In this document: piece by piece, positions 53,560 through 61,938 of the stretch
How positions within the stretch are numbered: position 1 is the stretch's first letter
How the letters are laid out: every line of letters begins with the position of its first letter
From: Streptomyces sp. BK340
GTDB taxonomy: Bacteria; Actinomycetota; Actinomycetes; Streptomycetales; Streptomycetaceae
Reading direction: 5' to 3'
NCBI RefSeq assembly: GCF_007827595.1
Contig: NZ_VISR01000002.1
Location: forward strand, 558,001-622,000
DNA length: 64,000 bases
The notes under the pieces: generated by a model
The model's input: only the letters and a program-made list of their open reading frames with translations
What the model was told of the DNA's origin: nothing
Databases searched by the model: none
Translations under genes and position numbers: made by a program

Positions 53560-55097
53560 TGCCATTTCGACGCGCTCCCGTCGTCAGGCTCCAGCCCCAC
53601 GTCGTAGCCGCCGGTGGCGGTCACGGCCGTGCCCCGGTCGATGTCCGGCACGATCAGCCCGTCGTCGTGCACGGAGAACCTGAGGTTCTCCCCGTTGCCG
53701 CCGTCGACCGAGGAACACGTCCAGACGCCGACGCCGCGGTCCGTCGCGCCGCGGCTGTCGAGGCAGAAGTCGTCGTCGGCGTACGACTGGACGACCTGGC
53801 GCCCGGCGTCGACGCGCCACAGTTGGGTGTCGGTGCCGTCGCACGGTGCGGTGACCACGTCGTCGCCGTTGTCGAACCAGCCGTCCCGGAGGTCCGCGGC
53901 CCGGACGTCCAGGCACCACCCCGTCGCGTTGTTGACGATCGGGGCGTAGGTGCCGTTCGGCGCGTGGGTCGCCGGAGCCTGCTGCGGCTTGGGCGTGGGC
54001 TTGGGCGGGGGAGCCGCCGGCGTGGTCGGCCGGTGCGAAGTCCTGGTGGGGGACGGGGACTTGCTCGTGCGCGAGGGCGTCGGTGACGGGGACGGGGAAG
54101 GGGACGGGGATGCCGAGACCGTCACCGGTGGGGGTGCGAGGGTCGCCGCGACCGGCCGGCCGTGGGGGTCGTCGGAGCGGGTCAGGAGGAACACCAGGAG
54201 CGGGGCGAGGGCCACGCCCAGGGCCGCGGAGGCCAGCAGGTAGCGGCGTTGGGGCCGCCAATCCGGGCGTGTCGTCAGCGGCTTGGGCGCAGGGGCCGTC
54301 GTGGCGCTGTTCCGGATGTACGACGTTCCCCGCCAGGGCAGCAGGCCTTCCGCCAGCGCCTGCCTCGGGGTGTCCCGCAGGGCGGCCAGGTCCTCGATCG
54401 CGGCCGCGCAGTAGGGACAGTGCGCCCGGTGGGCGTCCAGGTCGGCGCTGTAGCGGGGCCCGTCCGGCCGTACCGCCTCCTCGATCAGCCGGCGGAAGTC
54501 GGCGCAGCGCGGGTCGTCGGAGGCGGCCAGACGGTGTCTCAGGCAGGCCTGGGCCAGCGCCTTGAGAGCCTGCGGGGTGTCGTAGACGACGTCGGCGGGG
54601 CCGAGGCCGAGGAACGCGGCGGTTCGCTCCGGGGGTTCCTCTTCGAGGACGCCGTACCAGAGCAGGCCCTGCAGGCGCGACGAGAGCAACTGGAACGCGG
54701 GGAGCAGGGACGGGGTCGGCCCGTCGGGCAGACCGCCGGCGTTCAGCACCAGCAGCAGGGCGGGGTCCAGGCCCGCCGCGCGCTCGTCGCGCGCCCAGAA
54801 GGCCGTCGACCGGGCGGCCAGGAGCAGCAGGTGGTGCCGAAGGGGGACGGTCGGCTCGGTGCCGCGTGCCAGGTCGCGGGCCGCGGTGGTGAGGGCCTCC
54901 GCGGCCAGCCGGCGGGCGGTGGACTCGCTGGTGGTGCACAGGCGGGCGTAGGCCAGGACCGACGGCTGGTGCCGGCGGCGCAGTTCCTGCAGCGCCGGGT
55001 AGGCCGTCGCGGAGGCGGAGCGCAGCAGTTCGGTGAGCCGCGCGTCCGGCACGTCCTCGATGCCCTCGCCCGAATCGGTCCGGTCGCCCTGAGTCAT
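53541..55097 (-). CDS. Sigma-like/zinc-finger/TM/ricin-lectin fusion protein
   Basis: The 518-residue protein has an N-terminal helical domain that resembles a degenerate ECF sigma region 2 (LTELLRSASATAYPALQELRRRHQPSVLAYARL), then a region-4-like stretch near GLGPADVVYDTPQALKALAQACLRHRL. Next is an anti-sigma-type zinc motif HRAHCPYC (H-x3-C-x2-C), one membrane helix (about 283–303, YLLASAALGVALAPLLVFLL), a long Ser/Pro/Thr-rich linker, and an extracellular ricin-B/trefoil domain (about 385–515, GWCLDVRAADL and DFCLDSRGATD). ATG 55097 follows GGAGGG. The architecture suggests a membrane signal protein with carbohydrate sensing outside, next to a stress sigma gene. I know no exact precedent. 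Confidence 0.8.
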   Translation of the reverse strand: MTQGDRTDSGEGIEDVPDARLTELLRSASATAYPALQELRRRHQPSVLAYARLCTTSESTARRLAAEALTTAARDLARGTEPTVPLRHHLLLLAARSTAFWARDERAAGLDPALLLVLNAGGLPDGPTPSLLPAFQLLSSRLQGLLWYGVLEEEPPERTAAFLGLGPADVVYDTPQALKALAQACLRHRLAASDDPRCADFRRLIEEAVRPDGPRYSADLDAHRAHCPYCAAAIEDLAALRDTPRQALAEGLLPWRGTSYIRNSATTAPAPKPLTTRPDWRPQRRYLLASAALGVALAPLLVFLLTRSDDPHGRPVAATLAPPPVTVSASPSPSPSPSPTPSRTSKSPSPTRTSHRPTTPAAPPPKPTPKPQQAPATHAPNGTYAPIVNNATGWCLDVRAADLRDGWFDNGDDVVTAPCDGTDTQLWRVDAGRQVVQSYADDDFCLDSRGATDRGVGVWTCSSVDGGNGENLRFSVHDDGLIVPDIDRGTAVTATGGYDVGLEPDDGSASKWHAGRPR

Positions 55098-55429
55098 GCG
55101 TGCCCTCCGTCCCCCATGGTCCTGACGTACCAGTCGGTTTGGGTGGCCCATGGTGGTGGAGGGGCGCCCTTCGGAAAAGATGTTACCGAGGGTAACCGGA
55201 TAACGGTTCACGCAACGTCCCGTCGCGTCCGACGAGTTCGAGCAGCGGCACGGCCGAGTGCCGCGTACGGCGAGGTGTTCCGCGCGGCGGTGTGCCCGTA
55301 CGACGAGGCACCCCCGCGCGGCGAAGCACCTCTGAACGGCGAAGCGGCCCGGCGTGTTCCGCCGGGCCGTGCCGCGTGAGTCGACGGAGGGCCTGCCCTC
55401 CCGCCACTCCTCCGGTCGCTCGCGCGCCG
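55098..55429. other. Intergenic region between ricin-fusion and sigma genes
   Basis: No gene was supported in this 332-bp region. It holds a palindrome GTTACC-GAG-GGTAAC at 55182–55196, which could be an operator of the ricin-fusion gene, and the terminator of the sigma gene. Confidence 0.4.
55345..55369 (-). terminator. Terminator of the sigma factor gene
   Basis: CGGCCCGGCG (55345–55354) pairs perfectly with CGCCGGGCCG (55360–55369) around TGTTC. It lies 60 bp after the sigma gene stop on the minus strand. Confidence 0.7.
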
Positions 55430-56335
55430 TCACTCCTCGACGGTCAGCCCCCTGCGCAGCCGCACCAGCGTCCGCGACAGCAGCCGCGAGACATGCATCT
55501 GGGAGATGCCCAGTTCCTCGCCGATCTCCGACTGGGTCAGGCCCGCGACGAAGCGCAGGGAGAGGATCTTCCGGTCCCGGGGCGGGAGTTCGGCGATCAG
55601 GGGCTTCAACGACTCGACGTACTCGATGCCTTCGAGTCCGTGGTCCTCGTACCCGATGCGGTCCGCCAGCGCGCCCTCGGAGTCGTCCTCCTCGGGCTGG
55701 GCGTCCGGGGAGGAGGCGGTGTAGGCGTTCGAGGCCGCCATGCCCTCGAGGACCTCGTCGTTGGACAGGCCGAGCCGTTCGGCGAGTTCCCCGACCGTGG
55801 GGGCGCGGTCCAGCTTCTGGGCCAGCTCGTCCCCGGCCTTGGCCAGGTCGAGGCGCAGCTCCTGCAGCCGGCGCGGTACGCGTACGGACCACGAGGTGTC
55901 GCGGAAGAAGCGCTTGATCTCGCCGATGATGGTCGGCATCGCGAAGGTGGGGAACTCCACACCGCGAGTGAGCTCGAAGCGGTCGATCGCCTTGATCAGG
56001 CCGATGGTGCCGACCTGGACGATGTCCTCCATCGGTTCGCTGCGGGAGCGGAACCGGGAGGCCGCGAACTTGACGAGCGCGAGGTTCAGTTCGACGAGTG
56101 TGTTGCGCACGTACGCGTACTCGTGCGTGCCTTCCTCCAGCGACGCCAGCCGCTCGAAGAGGGTCTTGGACAGCGCCCGCGCGTCGACAGGGTCGACCTC
56201 GTCGAAGGGCGGAATCTCCGGGAGCCCCGCGAGGGGGGCGTGGGTGTCGACGGGATCGAGGGGGTGATCCAGTTGTTCCCGTGGGGGTGTCGACGTCGCG
56301 ATACGGGTAGGCGATTCGTCGAGCCGGGGTGACAT
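55430..56335 (-). CDS. sigI: SigB/SigF/SigG-family RNA polymerase sigma factor
   Basis: The 301-residue sigma factor has conserved region 2 (NTLVELNLALVKFAASRFRSRSEPMEDIVQVGTIGLIKAIDRFE), region 2.4/3 (FPTFAMPTIIGEIKRFFRDTSWSVRVPRRLQEL), APTVGELAERLGLSNDEVLEGM and region 4 (PRDRKILSLRFVAGLTQSEIGEELGISQMHVSRLLSRTLVRL). This is the stress or sporulation group in Streptomyces. ATG 56335 follows GGAGG. A STAS antagonist and a HATPase anti-sigma gene lie divergently upstream, giving a complete partner-switching set. The name sigI comes from my memory of the S. coelicolor gene next to hutI (SCO3068) and needs confirmation. Confidence 0.88.
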   Translation of the reverse strand: MSPRLDESPTRIATSTPPREQLDHPLDPVDTHAPLAGLPEIPPFDEVDPVDARALSKTLFERLASLEEGTHEYAYVRNTLVELNLALVKFAASRFRSRSEPMEDIVQVGTIGLIKAIDRFELTRGVEFPTFAMPTIIGEIKRFFRDTSWSVRVPRRLQELRLDLAKAGDELAQKLDRAPTVGELAERLGLSNDEVLEGMAASNAYTASSPDAQPEEDDSEGALADRIGYEDHGLEGIEYVESLKPLIAELPPRDRKILSLRFVAGLTQSEIGEELGISQMHVSRLLSRTLVRLRRGLTVEE

Positions 56336-56586
56336 GGGTGTCCTCCGTCGTTCTCGGCATATGGCTGCCGAAGCCAATACGTGCACTGCGGTGTGCGGCG
56401 CCTCCGAAGCCGGCGTGTAGGGATGTGTGTCCCTACTAGCCCTACCCGCTTCGGTGAGTCGATCGCAAGTACGTTCCGTAGTGACCTGTCCTACTATGTG
56501 AGGTTGTTCGGGTGTCAGAGAGTGTGAGGAAGGCGTAGTGTTCGAGTGCGTCAACAGCAGCCACGACCTCGGGAGAGAGAGACGGC

Positions 56587-56964
56587 ATGGACCACGGGAC
56601 GGTCGGCAGCGCACAGTCGGGCCGGCTTCTGGTGGAGGTGCGCGAAGTGGGCTCCAGCGCCGTACTGACACCGGCGGGTGAGCTCGATCACCACACCGCC
56701 GATCTGCTGCGCGAGCCGCTCGACGACTTCCTGGGCAAAGGGTTCTCACGTCTCGTGGTGGACTGCTCACGGCTGGAGTTCTGTGACTCCACCGGCCTGA
56801 ACGTATTGCTCGGAGCCCGACTGAAGGCGGAGGCCGCCGGTGGTGGAGTCCACCTGGCCGGAATGCTCCCGGTGGTCACCCGGGTGTTCGAGATCACGGG
56901 AGCGACGGCGGTCTTCACCGTCCATGACTCTCTGGAGGCGGCGCTGGCCGGCGAAGCCGACTGA
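56587..56964 (+). CDS. STAS anti-sigma-factor antagonist
   Basis: The 125-residue STAS protein carries GSSAVLTPAGELDHHTADLLREPL, SRLVVDCSRLEFCDSTGLNVLLGARLKAEAAGGGVHLAGM and VFEITGATAVFTVHDS. The Ser in DSTGLN is the standard phosphorylation site. When unphosphorylated it would bind and remove the anti-sigma kinase. The preceding gene for a SigB-type sigma factor is divergent across 251 bp, and the HATPase gene follows on the same strand. ATG 56587 follows GGGAGAGAGA. Confidence 0.92.
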   Translation: MDHGTVGSAQSGRLLVEVREVGSSAVLTPAGELDHHTADLLREPLDDFLGKGFSRLVVDCSRLEFCDSTGLNVLLGARLKAEAAGGGVHLAGMLPVVTRVFEITGATAVFTVHDSLEAALAGEAD

Positions 56965-57120
56965 GCCCCGCGCCCCGGCCGTCCCCTGCGGGGCGGCCCG
57001 GCGTGGCGCGCGGCATGCCCAGAACGGGGGTGTTCTCCCGGATCATCCGGGCAGGAGGATGCTGAGCGCGTCGGCCGTCGGGGGGCGGACCGCCCGGGTG
57101 ACCGGCGAAACGGCCCCGGC

Positions 57121-57189
57121 TTGACGTATGAGTTATTGAGTCGTGTGCTTTTGAATCGTGTACTGGTGAATCGGTGAGGTGAAGCGCTG
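57121..57189 (+). promoter_or_regulatory. Promoter and degenerate direct repeats before the anti-sigma gene
   Basis: TTGACG (57121–57126) with TGTGCT 17 bp on is promoter-like. The sequence then carries GAGTCGTGT, GAATCGTGT and GAATCGGTG in direct orientation at about 16- and 15-bp spacing, a possible regulator array. Confidence 0.4.
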
Positions 57190-57762
57190 ATGAGCACCAC
57201 CCGGCCTTACTCGCCGGGCGACCGCGGCCCGGAGCCGAGCGGCGCTTCCGGGACGTCCGAGGGGGGTGCGCCGGAGGACGGCGTGCCCACGGGGGCAGCC
57301 GCGCCGTCCGTGCCGTCCGAGGGTGTGCGGGAAACCCCGCGGGAGACCCCGGGGCGGCAGATCCGCAGGCTGCGCCTGGACGGTGAGAGCGGGGTCGTGC
57401 CGCTCGCCCGTGACTTCGCCCGCCAGGCGCTGTACGCGTGGGGCTGGCTGCCGGCCGCCTCCGCCGACCGGCGGGCCGCCGCCGAGGACGTCCTGCTCGT
57501 CGTGTCCGAGCTGGTCACCAACGCCTGCCTGCACGCCGAGGGTCCGGAGGAGCTGCTCCTCGCCCGTGACGACAAGGCGATCCGGGTGGAGGTGGCCGAC
57601 CGCGGCGCCGGTCAGCCGGCCCCCCGCACCCCGCACCGCGCCGGCCGCCCCGGCGGGCACGGCATGTTCATCGTGCAGCGGCTGTGCCTGGACTGGGGCG
57701 TCGTCCGCACGCCGGGCCGCTCGGGCAAAACCGTCTGGGCGGAACTGAGCGCTCCTGCCTGA
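57190..57762 (+). CDS. HATPase-c anti-sigma factor (RsbW/SpoIIAB-like)
   Basis: The 190-residue protein has a disordered N-terminus (about 1–55) and a GHKL ATPase/kinase domain: LARDFARQALYAWGW, AEDVLLVVSELVTNACLHAEGPEEL (N-box), VEVADRGAGQPAPR (D-x-G-x-G), RPGGHGMFIVQRLCLDWGV (G-box) and GKTVWAEL. These kinases bind the sigma factor and phosphorylate the STAS protein. With the sigma gene and the STAS gene next to it, this is a complete switch. ATG 57190 follows GAGGTGAAG. Most of the N-terminal extension is unusual in length and low-complexity. Confidence 0.92.
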   Translation: MSTTRPYSPGDRGPEPSGASGTSEGGAPEDGVPTGAAAPSVPSEGVRETPRETPGRQIRRLRLDGESGVVPLARDFARQALYAWGWLPAASADRRAAAEDVLLVVSELVTNACLHAEGPEELLLARDDKAIRVEVADRGAGQPAPRTPHRAGRPGGHGMFIVQRLCLDWGVVRTPGRSGKTVWAELSAPA

Positions 57763-57941
57763 GTGTCCGGGTGGCCGGCCGGACGCAGTCACCGTGGCCC
57801 CCGTCTCCACTCGAACCCCCTTTCCCACACGCCGGATCGACACAACTCCGGCGTGCGCCGCGTCTTCCCTCCTCAAGGCCCCCGGCGTACCTTGACGGCC
57901 GAATCTGATATGCCGTCAGGAATGAATGGGGTGGACCGAAC

Positions 57942-58628
57942 GTGTCGTACCCGAAACGAACCGCCGCGCTCGTGTCCGCCGCGGCCCTGGCCGGCTCGGC
58001 GGTGCTGCTGGCCGCGCCGGCGGCCCACGCCGACGTCGTGGACGTCAACTACCACTGCAAGACGCCGATCGGCGACAAGAGCGCCCTCTCGCCCATCGAC
58101 ATCAAGGGCGTCAAGAGCGGCAACAGCTACAAGATCACCATGTCCTGGCAGAAGGGCGTCTCCTCCAGCCCGGTCGAGCTGGGCAAGGGGGCGATGAAGC
58201 CGAGCGCCACCATCGTCGTCGGCGGCGCAGACAGCGGCACCCTCGCCGTCACCGGTCCGGCCAACGCGGCCGCGATACCCGCCAACACCCCCATCAAGAT
58301 CAGCGACTTGAGCGGCTCCTACACACCGGAGAAGAGCGGCAAGGTCACCTTCACGGCGGGCACGCTCACCATCAAGGCGCTCGGTACGACGACCACCTGC
58401 ACCCCCACCAACAGCCCCAAGCCGTCCCTGACGCTGGACGTGACGGCGGCCGGCGGATCGTCGTCCTCCTCCTCGTCCTCCTCGTCGGGGGGCTCCGGCG
58501 GGCAGCTTCCGCAGACCGGCCCCGAGGACTCCGCCGTCGCCCTCGGCACCCTCGGCGGAACGGTTCTTCTTGCGGGCGCGGCGGGCGCGTTGTGGCTGAC
58601 CCGGCGGAACCCGGCCACGCGCCGCTGA
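57942..58628 (+). CDS. Sortase-type surface protein with LPQTG motif
   Basis: The 228-residue exported protein has a signal peptide (MSYPKRTAALVSAAALAGSA, cleavage near AHA, residue 30) and a beta-rich domain of about 130 residues (YHCKTPIGDKSALSPIDIKG … GTLTIKALGTTTTCTPT). A Ser-rich linker follows, and then a C-terminal sorting signal: LPQTG, a hydrophobic segment (LGTLGGTVLLAGAAGALWL) and TRRNPATRR. The domain recurs in the protein at 60649–61923. GTG 57942 follows GGGGTGGA. This is the first of four same-strand genes coding for surface proteins. Which sortase acts is not in the window. Confidence 0.8.
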   Translation: MSYPKRTAALVSAAALAGSAVLLAAPAAHADVVDVNYHCKTPIGDKSALSPIDIKGVKSGNSYKITMSWQKGVSSSPVELGKGAMKPSATIVVGGADSGTLAVTGPANAAAIPANTPIKISDLSGSYTPEKSGKVTFTAGTLTIKALGTTTTCTPTNSPKPSLTLDVTAAGGSSSSSSSSSSGGSGGQLPQTGPEDSAVALGTLGGTVLLAGAAGALWLTRRNPATRR

Positions 58629-58676
58629 ACCAGCCGCACGCCGCCGAACCGCAGCCTCCGACCGCTGGAGCCGCCC

Positions 58677-59522
58677 ATGCCGTCCGCCGCCGCCCGTGTC
58701 CTCGGCCTCGCCCTGTTCCTGCTGCCGGTCTCCGCACCGCACGCGGAAGCCGCGGCAGCCTGGTCCCTCGCGCCCGCCGGCACCGGACGCCCCTCCTTCT
58801 ACGCCGAGGGCGCCCCGGGAACGGTCCTGCAGGACACGGTGTCCGTGACCAACCGGGGCCACAAGCCGCTCACCGTCCGGCTGCGCGGCACCGGCGTGCG
58901 GATCGCGTTCGCCCGGACCGGGCTGCGCGTCCCCGCGCGCACCCGCGCCGAGGTGCCGTTCACGGTGACCGTGCCGGCCGGCGCCGCACCCGGCGACCGC
59001 TCCGGCACCATCACCGCCCGGGGCGCGGACGGCCGTACGGCGGCCGTCCCGCTCCGGCTGCGCGTGGGCGGCCCGGCCCTGTCCGCGCTGACCGTCGAAC
59101 ATGTGGCGGTGCACGGCGACCGGATCACGTACGAGCTGGTCAACCGCGGTACGACCACCCTCGTACCGAAACTCGCGGTCCGTGCCGACGGCCTCTTCGG
59201 CCCGGTCCTCGACCGCCCCGCCCGCAGCCTGAAGGTCCACCTGGCCCCGGCGTCCCGGCGCACCCTCAGCGAGCCGTGGCCCGGCCGGCCCTCGCTGGAC
59301 GCCGTCGACGTGCGGCTGACGGTCACGGCGGCGGGCGGCGCCCACGACACCACGCACACCTCCGCCCGGTTCGTGCCCTGGGGCGGGGTGACCGCGGCCC
59401 TCGGGGCGCCGGTGGCGGCGGCCTCGCTGGTGGCCGTACGGCGGAGCAGGCGTCGTAGGAGCAGCACCGAGGACGGCGAACACACGGACACGGAAGTCGA
59501 GCCGACGGGAGCGGTGACGTGA
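58677..59522 (+). CDS. Exported protein with beta-sandwich domain and C-terminal membrane helix
   Basis: The 281-residue protein has a signal peptide (MPSAAARVLGLALFLLPVSA) and a beta-sandwich part with PGTVLQDTVSVTNRGHKPLTVRLRGTGVRI and TVPAGAAPGDRSGTITARG. A second domain (SALTVEHVAVHGDRITYELVNRGTTTLVPKLAVR) follows, then a C-terminal membrane helix (WGGVTAALGAPVAAASLVAV) and RRSRRRR. The layout resembles the DUF916-type WxL-binding proteins of Gram-positive surfaces, but the match is by eye. It is coupled to the next gene by a GTGA overlap, so all four surface genes could be one operon. Confidence 0.72.
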   Translation: MPSAAARVLGLALFLLPVSAPHAEAAAAWSLAPAGTGRPSFYAEGAPGTVLQDTVSVTNRGHKPLTVRLRGTGVRIAFARTGLRVPARTRAEVPFTVTVPAGAAPGDRSGTITARGADGRTAAVPLRLRVGGPALSALTVEHVAVHGDRITYELVNRGTTTLVPKLAVRADGLFGPVLDRPARSLKVHLAPASRRTLSEPWPGRPSLDAVDVRLTVTAAGGAHDTTHTSARFVPWGGVTAALGAPVAAASLVAVRRSRRRRSSTEDGEHTDTEVEPTGAVT

Positions 59523-60652
59523 GCGGCACAGCCGAAGGGGCGCGCCGGAAAGGGGCCCGGATGCCCGTGCTGACGGTGGTGCTCGCGCTGCTCCTGCTGC
59601 CGCTCTGCGCCCCCGTGGCCGCGGCGGACGGGCCCGACGTGAAGCTGTCCACGGCCCAGGCGGGCACGGGCGGTTCGGTCACCGTCAGCGGGAGCGGCTG
59701 GCGGCCGCACACGCTGCTGATGATGCTGATCTGCGGCCGGTCCACCCCGTCCCGGGGCGTGATCGGCGGCACCAACTCCTGCGCCAACGGCGACGGCCGG
59801 GCCGTGACCACCGACGCCGGCGGGTCCTTCACCAGGAAGCTGCCGGTCGCCGAGCCGCCCGTGCCGTGCCCCTGCGTGGTGCACGTCGCCACGGTGACCG
59901 GTGCGAAGGCCGAGGCGGACGCCGTTCTCCAGGTCGCCGGACACCCCGTCGCCCCGCTGCCCGCCGAGCCCGCCGGCGGCCGGCTGTCGATCCTCTCCGA
60001 CACCCGGCTGACCGGTTCCAGCGGCGTGCTCACCTGGTTCGGCGCGCCCCCGAGCCGCACCCTCGTCTTCACCGCGGGCAACGTCGGCTCCACCGAGATC
60101 AAGAACCCGGTCTTCCGCGTCGGCACCGCGCACGGCGTCTTCGCGCCCCAGTGGGACGAGCAGCAGTGGCGCGGCACCCTCGCACCCGGGAAGAAGGCGC
60201 AGATCAAGCTGCCGGTCGAACTGGCCGCCGGGGCGCACGGCGACTACACCGTCTCCCTCCGGTACGACGGCAGGGTCCTGGCCGAGCAGCCGTGGGGCGT
60301 GAGCCGCCCCTGGGGAGTGACGCTGTTCTGGATCCTGCTCTGCCTGGTCGTCCCGGCCGCGGTCTTCCGCGTCGGGATGGCCGTCGTGGACCGGGTGCGG
60401 CCGCGCCGGCCGGGTGGTGTCCGCCACCGGCGGCGCGCCCTCCCCCACCCCCGGCTTCGCTCGGGCGGGGGGACCGCCAAGGCGCTGCGGCTGCCCCGCT
60501 CCCGCACCCCCGGGCCCGAGCCCGACCCGACTCCGACCCTGCCGTGGTTCAACCCGGACTCCGCTCCGGGCAGCCCGGCCGGCCGGCTCTCCGCACCGCA
60601 CGACGACAGCCCGACGAGTCCTACGACTCCCACCACGAAGGGACCCACGTGA
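59519..60652 (+). CDS. Exported membrane-anchored surface protein
   Basis: The 377-residue protein has an N-terminal signal anchor (ARMPVLTVVLALLLLPLCAPV), an IPT- or NEAT-like beta domain (GGSVTVSGSGWRPHTLLMMLICGR with cysteines), a second beta domain (GVLTWFGAPPSRTLVFTAGNVGSTEIKNPVFRVGTAHGVF), a membrane helix (WGVTLFWILLCLVVPAAVFRVGMA) and a long Pro/Arg-rich cytoplasmic tail from about 300. Part of that tail is coded by a Streptomyces-type GC-rich repeat (60436–60476). GTG 59519 overlaps the upstream stop. Function is unknown. Confidence 0.72.
   Translation: MSGTAEGARRKGARMPVLTVVLALLLLPLCAPVAAADGPDVKLSTAQAGTGGSVTVSGSGWRPHTLLMMLICGRSTPSRGVIGGTNSCANGDGRAVTTDAGGSFTRKLPVAEPPVPCPCVVHVATVTGAKAEADAVLQVAGHPVAPLPAEPAGGRLSILSDTRLTGSSGVLTWFGAPPSRTLVFTAGNVGSTEIKNPVFRVGTAHGVFAPQWDEQQWRGTLAPGKKAQIKLPVELAAGAHGDYTVSLRYDGRVLAEQPWGVSRPWGVTLFWILLCLVVPAAVFRVGMAVVDRVRPRRPGGVRHRRRALPHPRLRSGGGTAKALRLPRSRTPGPEPDPTPTLPWFNPDSAPGSPAGRLSAPHDDSPTSPTTPTTKGPT
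60436..60476 (+). repeat. REP-like GC-rich repeat inside a CDS
   Basis: A C-rich arm, the core GGCTTCGCTC and a G-rich arm (CGGGGGGACC) form an imperfect inverted repeat. It resembles dispersed intergenic repeats common in Streptomyces genomes, but here it lies within an open reading frame and codes for LPHPRLRSGGGT. The identification is by memory and visual match. Confidence 0.45.
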
Positions 60653-61923
60653 GCATGCGAAGGAGAGTCACACCGGCCCGCAGGACGGGCGCCGCCGGCG
60701 CCGCACTGGTGCTCTGTTCGGCGGGTGTGCTGCTGGGCGTGGCGGCCGTGCCCGCGCAGGCGGCCGAGGTGTCGTTCGCCACCCACTGCGTGCCGCCCGC
60801 GGGCATCGACCCGGTCGACGGCACCACGAAGGTCGAGATCACCGCGCCGGCCACGGCCAAGGTGGGCGACACGATCGACATCGTGTGGAAGTTCGTCCAG
60901 GCCGCCTCCAAGAACCCGGACATCATCGACCTGCCCGCCAACTCGGTGCAGCCGTCCGGGGTGCTCAAGGCGGCCGGTGCGCAGGCCGCCGACATCGCCA
61001 TGCAGGGCCCGCGGCAGAACCCGGCGATCCCCAAGGGCGGCGCCATGGTGCTGTCCGACATGAAGGGCACCCTGAAGCTGACGACGGCCGGCGAGGTGAC
61101 GCTGACTCCGGACGCGTACACGGTCAACGCGATGTCCACGGACACCAAGTGCACGCCGAAGGAGACCGTGCAGAAGGCGGCGACGATCCAGGTGACGCCG
61201 GGCGACGGCGGCACGTCCACGCCGACGCAGTCGGCCACGCCGACGAAGAGCGCGACCCCGACCCCGACCGCGACCGGCGGCACGGGCCGGACCGACTTCC
61301 CGGGCAAGGAGGTCCAGGTCCCCTACTCCTGCAAGACGCCGATCGGCGACAAGAAGGCGACCTCGCCGGTGCAGATCAACGCCAGGAAGAACGGCGGTGA
61401 CTACGACCTCACGGTGCAGTTCAAGAAGTCGGTGATGAACAGCCCCGCCGACATCCCGAAGGACTCCGTGAAGCCGTCGATGGAGGTGGCGCTGGGCGGC
61501 GCGGACAAGGGCACCGTGCATGTGGAGGGGCCGACGAACGCACAGCCCATCAAGTCCGGCGACCCGATCGAGATCCCGGACCTCACCGGCACCTACAAGC
61601 CGGGCGCGAGCGGCACCTCGACGCTGGCGCCGGGCGTCCTCACCATCAAGGCCCTGGGTACGACGACGACCTGTACACCGGACAAGTCGCTGGTCTCCCT
61701 CACCCTGGACACCGCCCAGCAGCCGGGCGGCGCCTCGGGCGGCACGTCGACCTCCGGAGGCTCGTCGTCCGCCGGCGGCACCAGCGGCAGCGGTGCGGGC
61801 GGCCTCGCCGAGACCGGCTCCGGCGACCACGGGGCCCTCAAGGCCCTCGGTCTGGTGGCGGGCACGGCGATCCTGCTGGGCGCCGCGGTGTTCACGTTCA
61901 TGCCGCGGCGCAGGACGCGGTAG
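60649..61923 (+). CDS. Sortase-type surface protein with LAETG motif and duplicated domain
   Basis: The 424-residue exported protein has a signal peptide (about 1–40), a first C…C beta domain (THCVPPAGIDPVDGTTKVEI to DTKCTPKETVQ) and a Pro/Thr-rich linker (TPTQSATPTKSATPTPTAT). A second domain follows (VPYSCKTPIGDKKATSPVQI to GVLTIKALGTTTTCTPDKSL) that matches the domain of the 57942 protein closely. After a Gly/Ser linker comes LAETG, a hydrophobic helix (ALKALGLVAGTAILLGAAVF) and MPRRRTR. LAxTG is typical of class E sortases. GTG 60649 follows GAAGGGA and overlaps the upstream stop. A terminator follows. Confidence 0.82.
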   Translation: MSMRRRVTPARRTGAAGAALVLCSAGVLLGVAAVPAQAAEVSFATHCVPPAGIDPVDGTTKVEITAPATAKVGDTIDIVWKFVQAASKNPDIIDLPANSVQPSGVLKAAGAQAADIAMQGPRQNPAIPKGGAMVLSDMKGTLKLTTAGEVTLTPDAYTVNAMSTDTKCTPKETVQKAATIQVTPGDGGTSTPTQSATPTKSATPTPTATGGTGRTDFPGKEVQVPYSCKTPIGDKKATSPVQINARKNGGDYDLTVQFKKSVMNSPADIPKDSVKPSMEVALGGADKGTVHVEGPTNAQPIKSGDPIEIPDLTGTYKPGASGTSTLAPGVLTIKALGTTTTCTPDKSLVSLTLDTAQQPGGASGGTSTSGGSSSAGGTSGSGAGGLAETGSGDHGALKALGLVAGTAILLGAAVFTFMPRRRTR

Positions 61924-61938
61924 TTCCCGGACAACGCA

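Noticed and set aside
53541..56360. Reading the ricin-fusion gene as one 939-residue protein running back through the sigma gene
   Set aside because: The extension uses a different frame across the sigma gene and gives Arg/Pro-rich low-complexity sequence. ATG 55097 has a good ribosome site.
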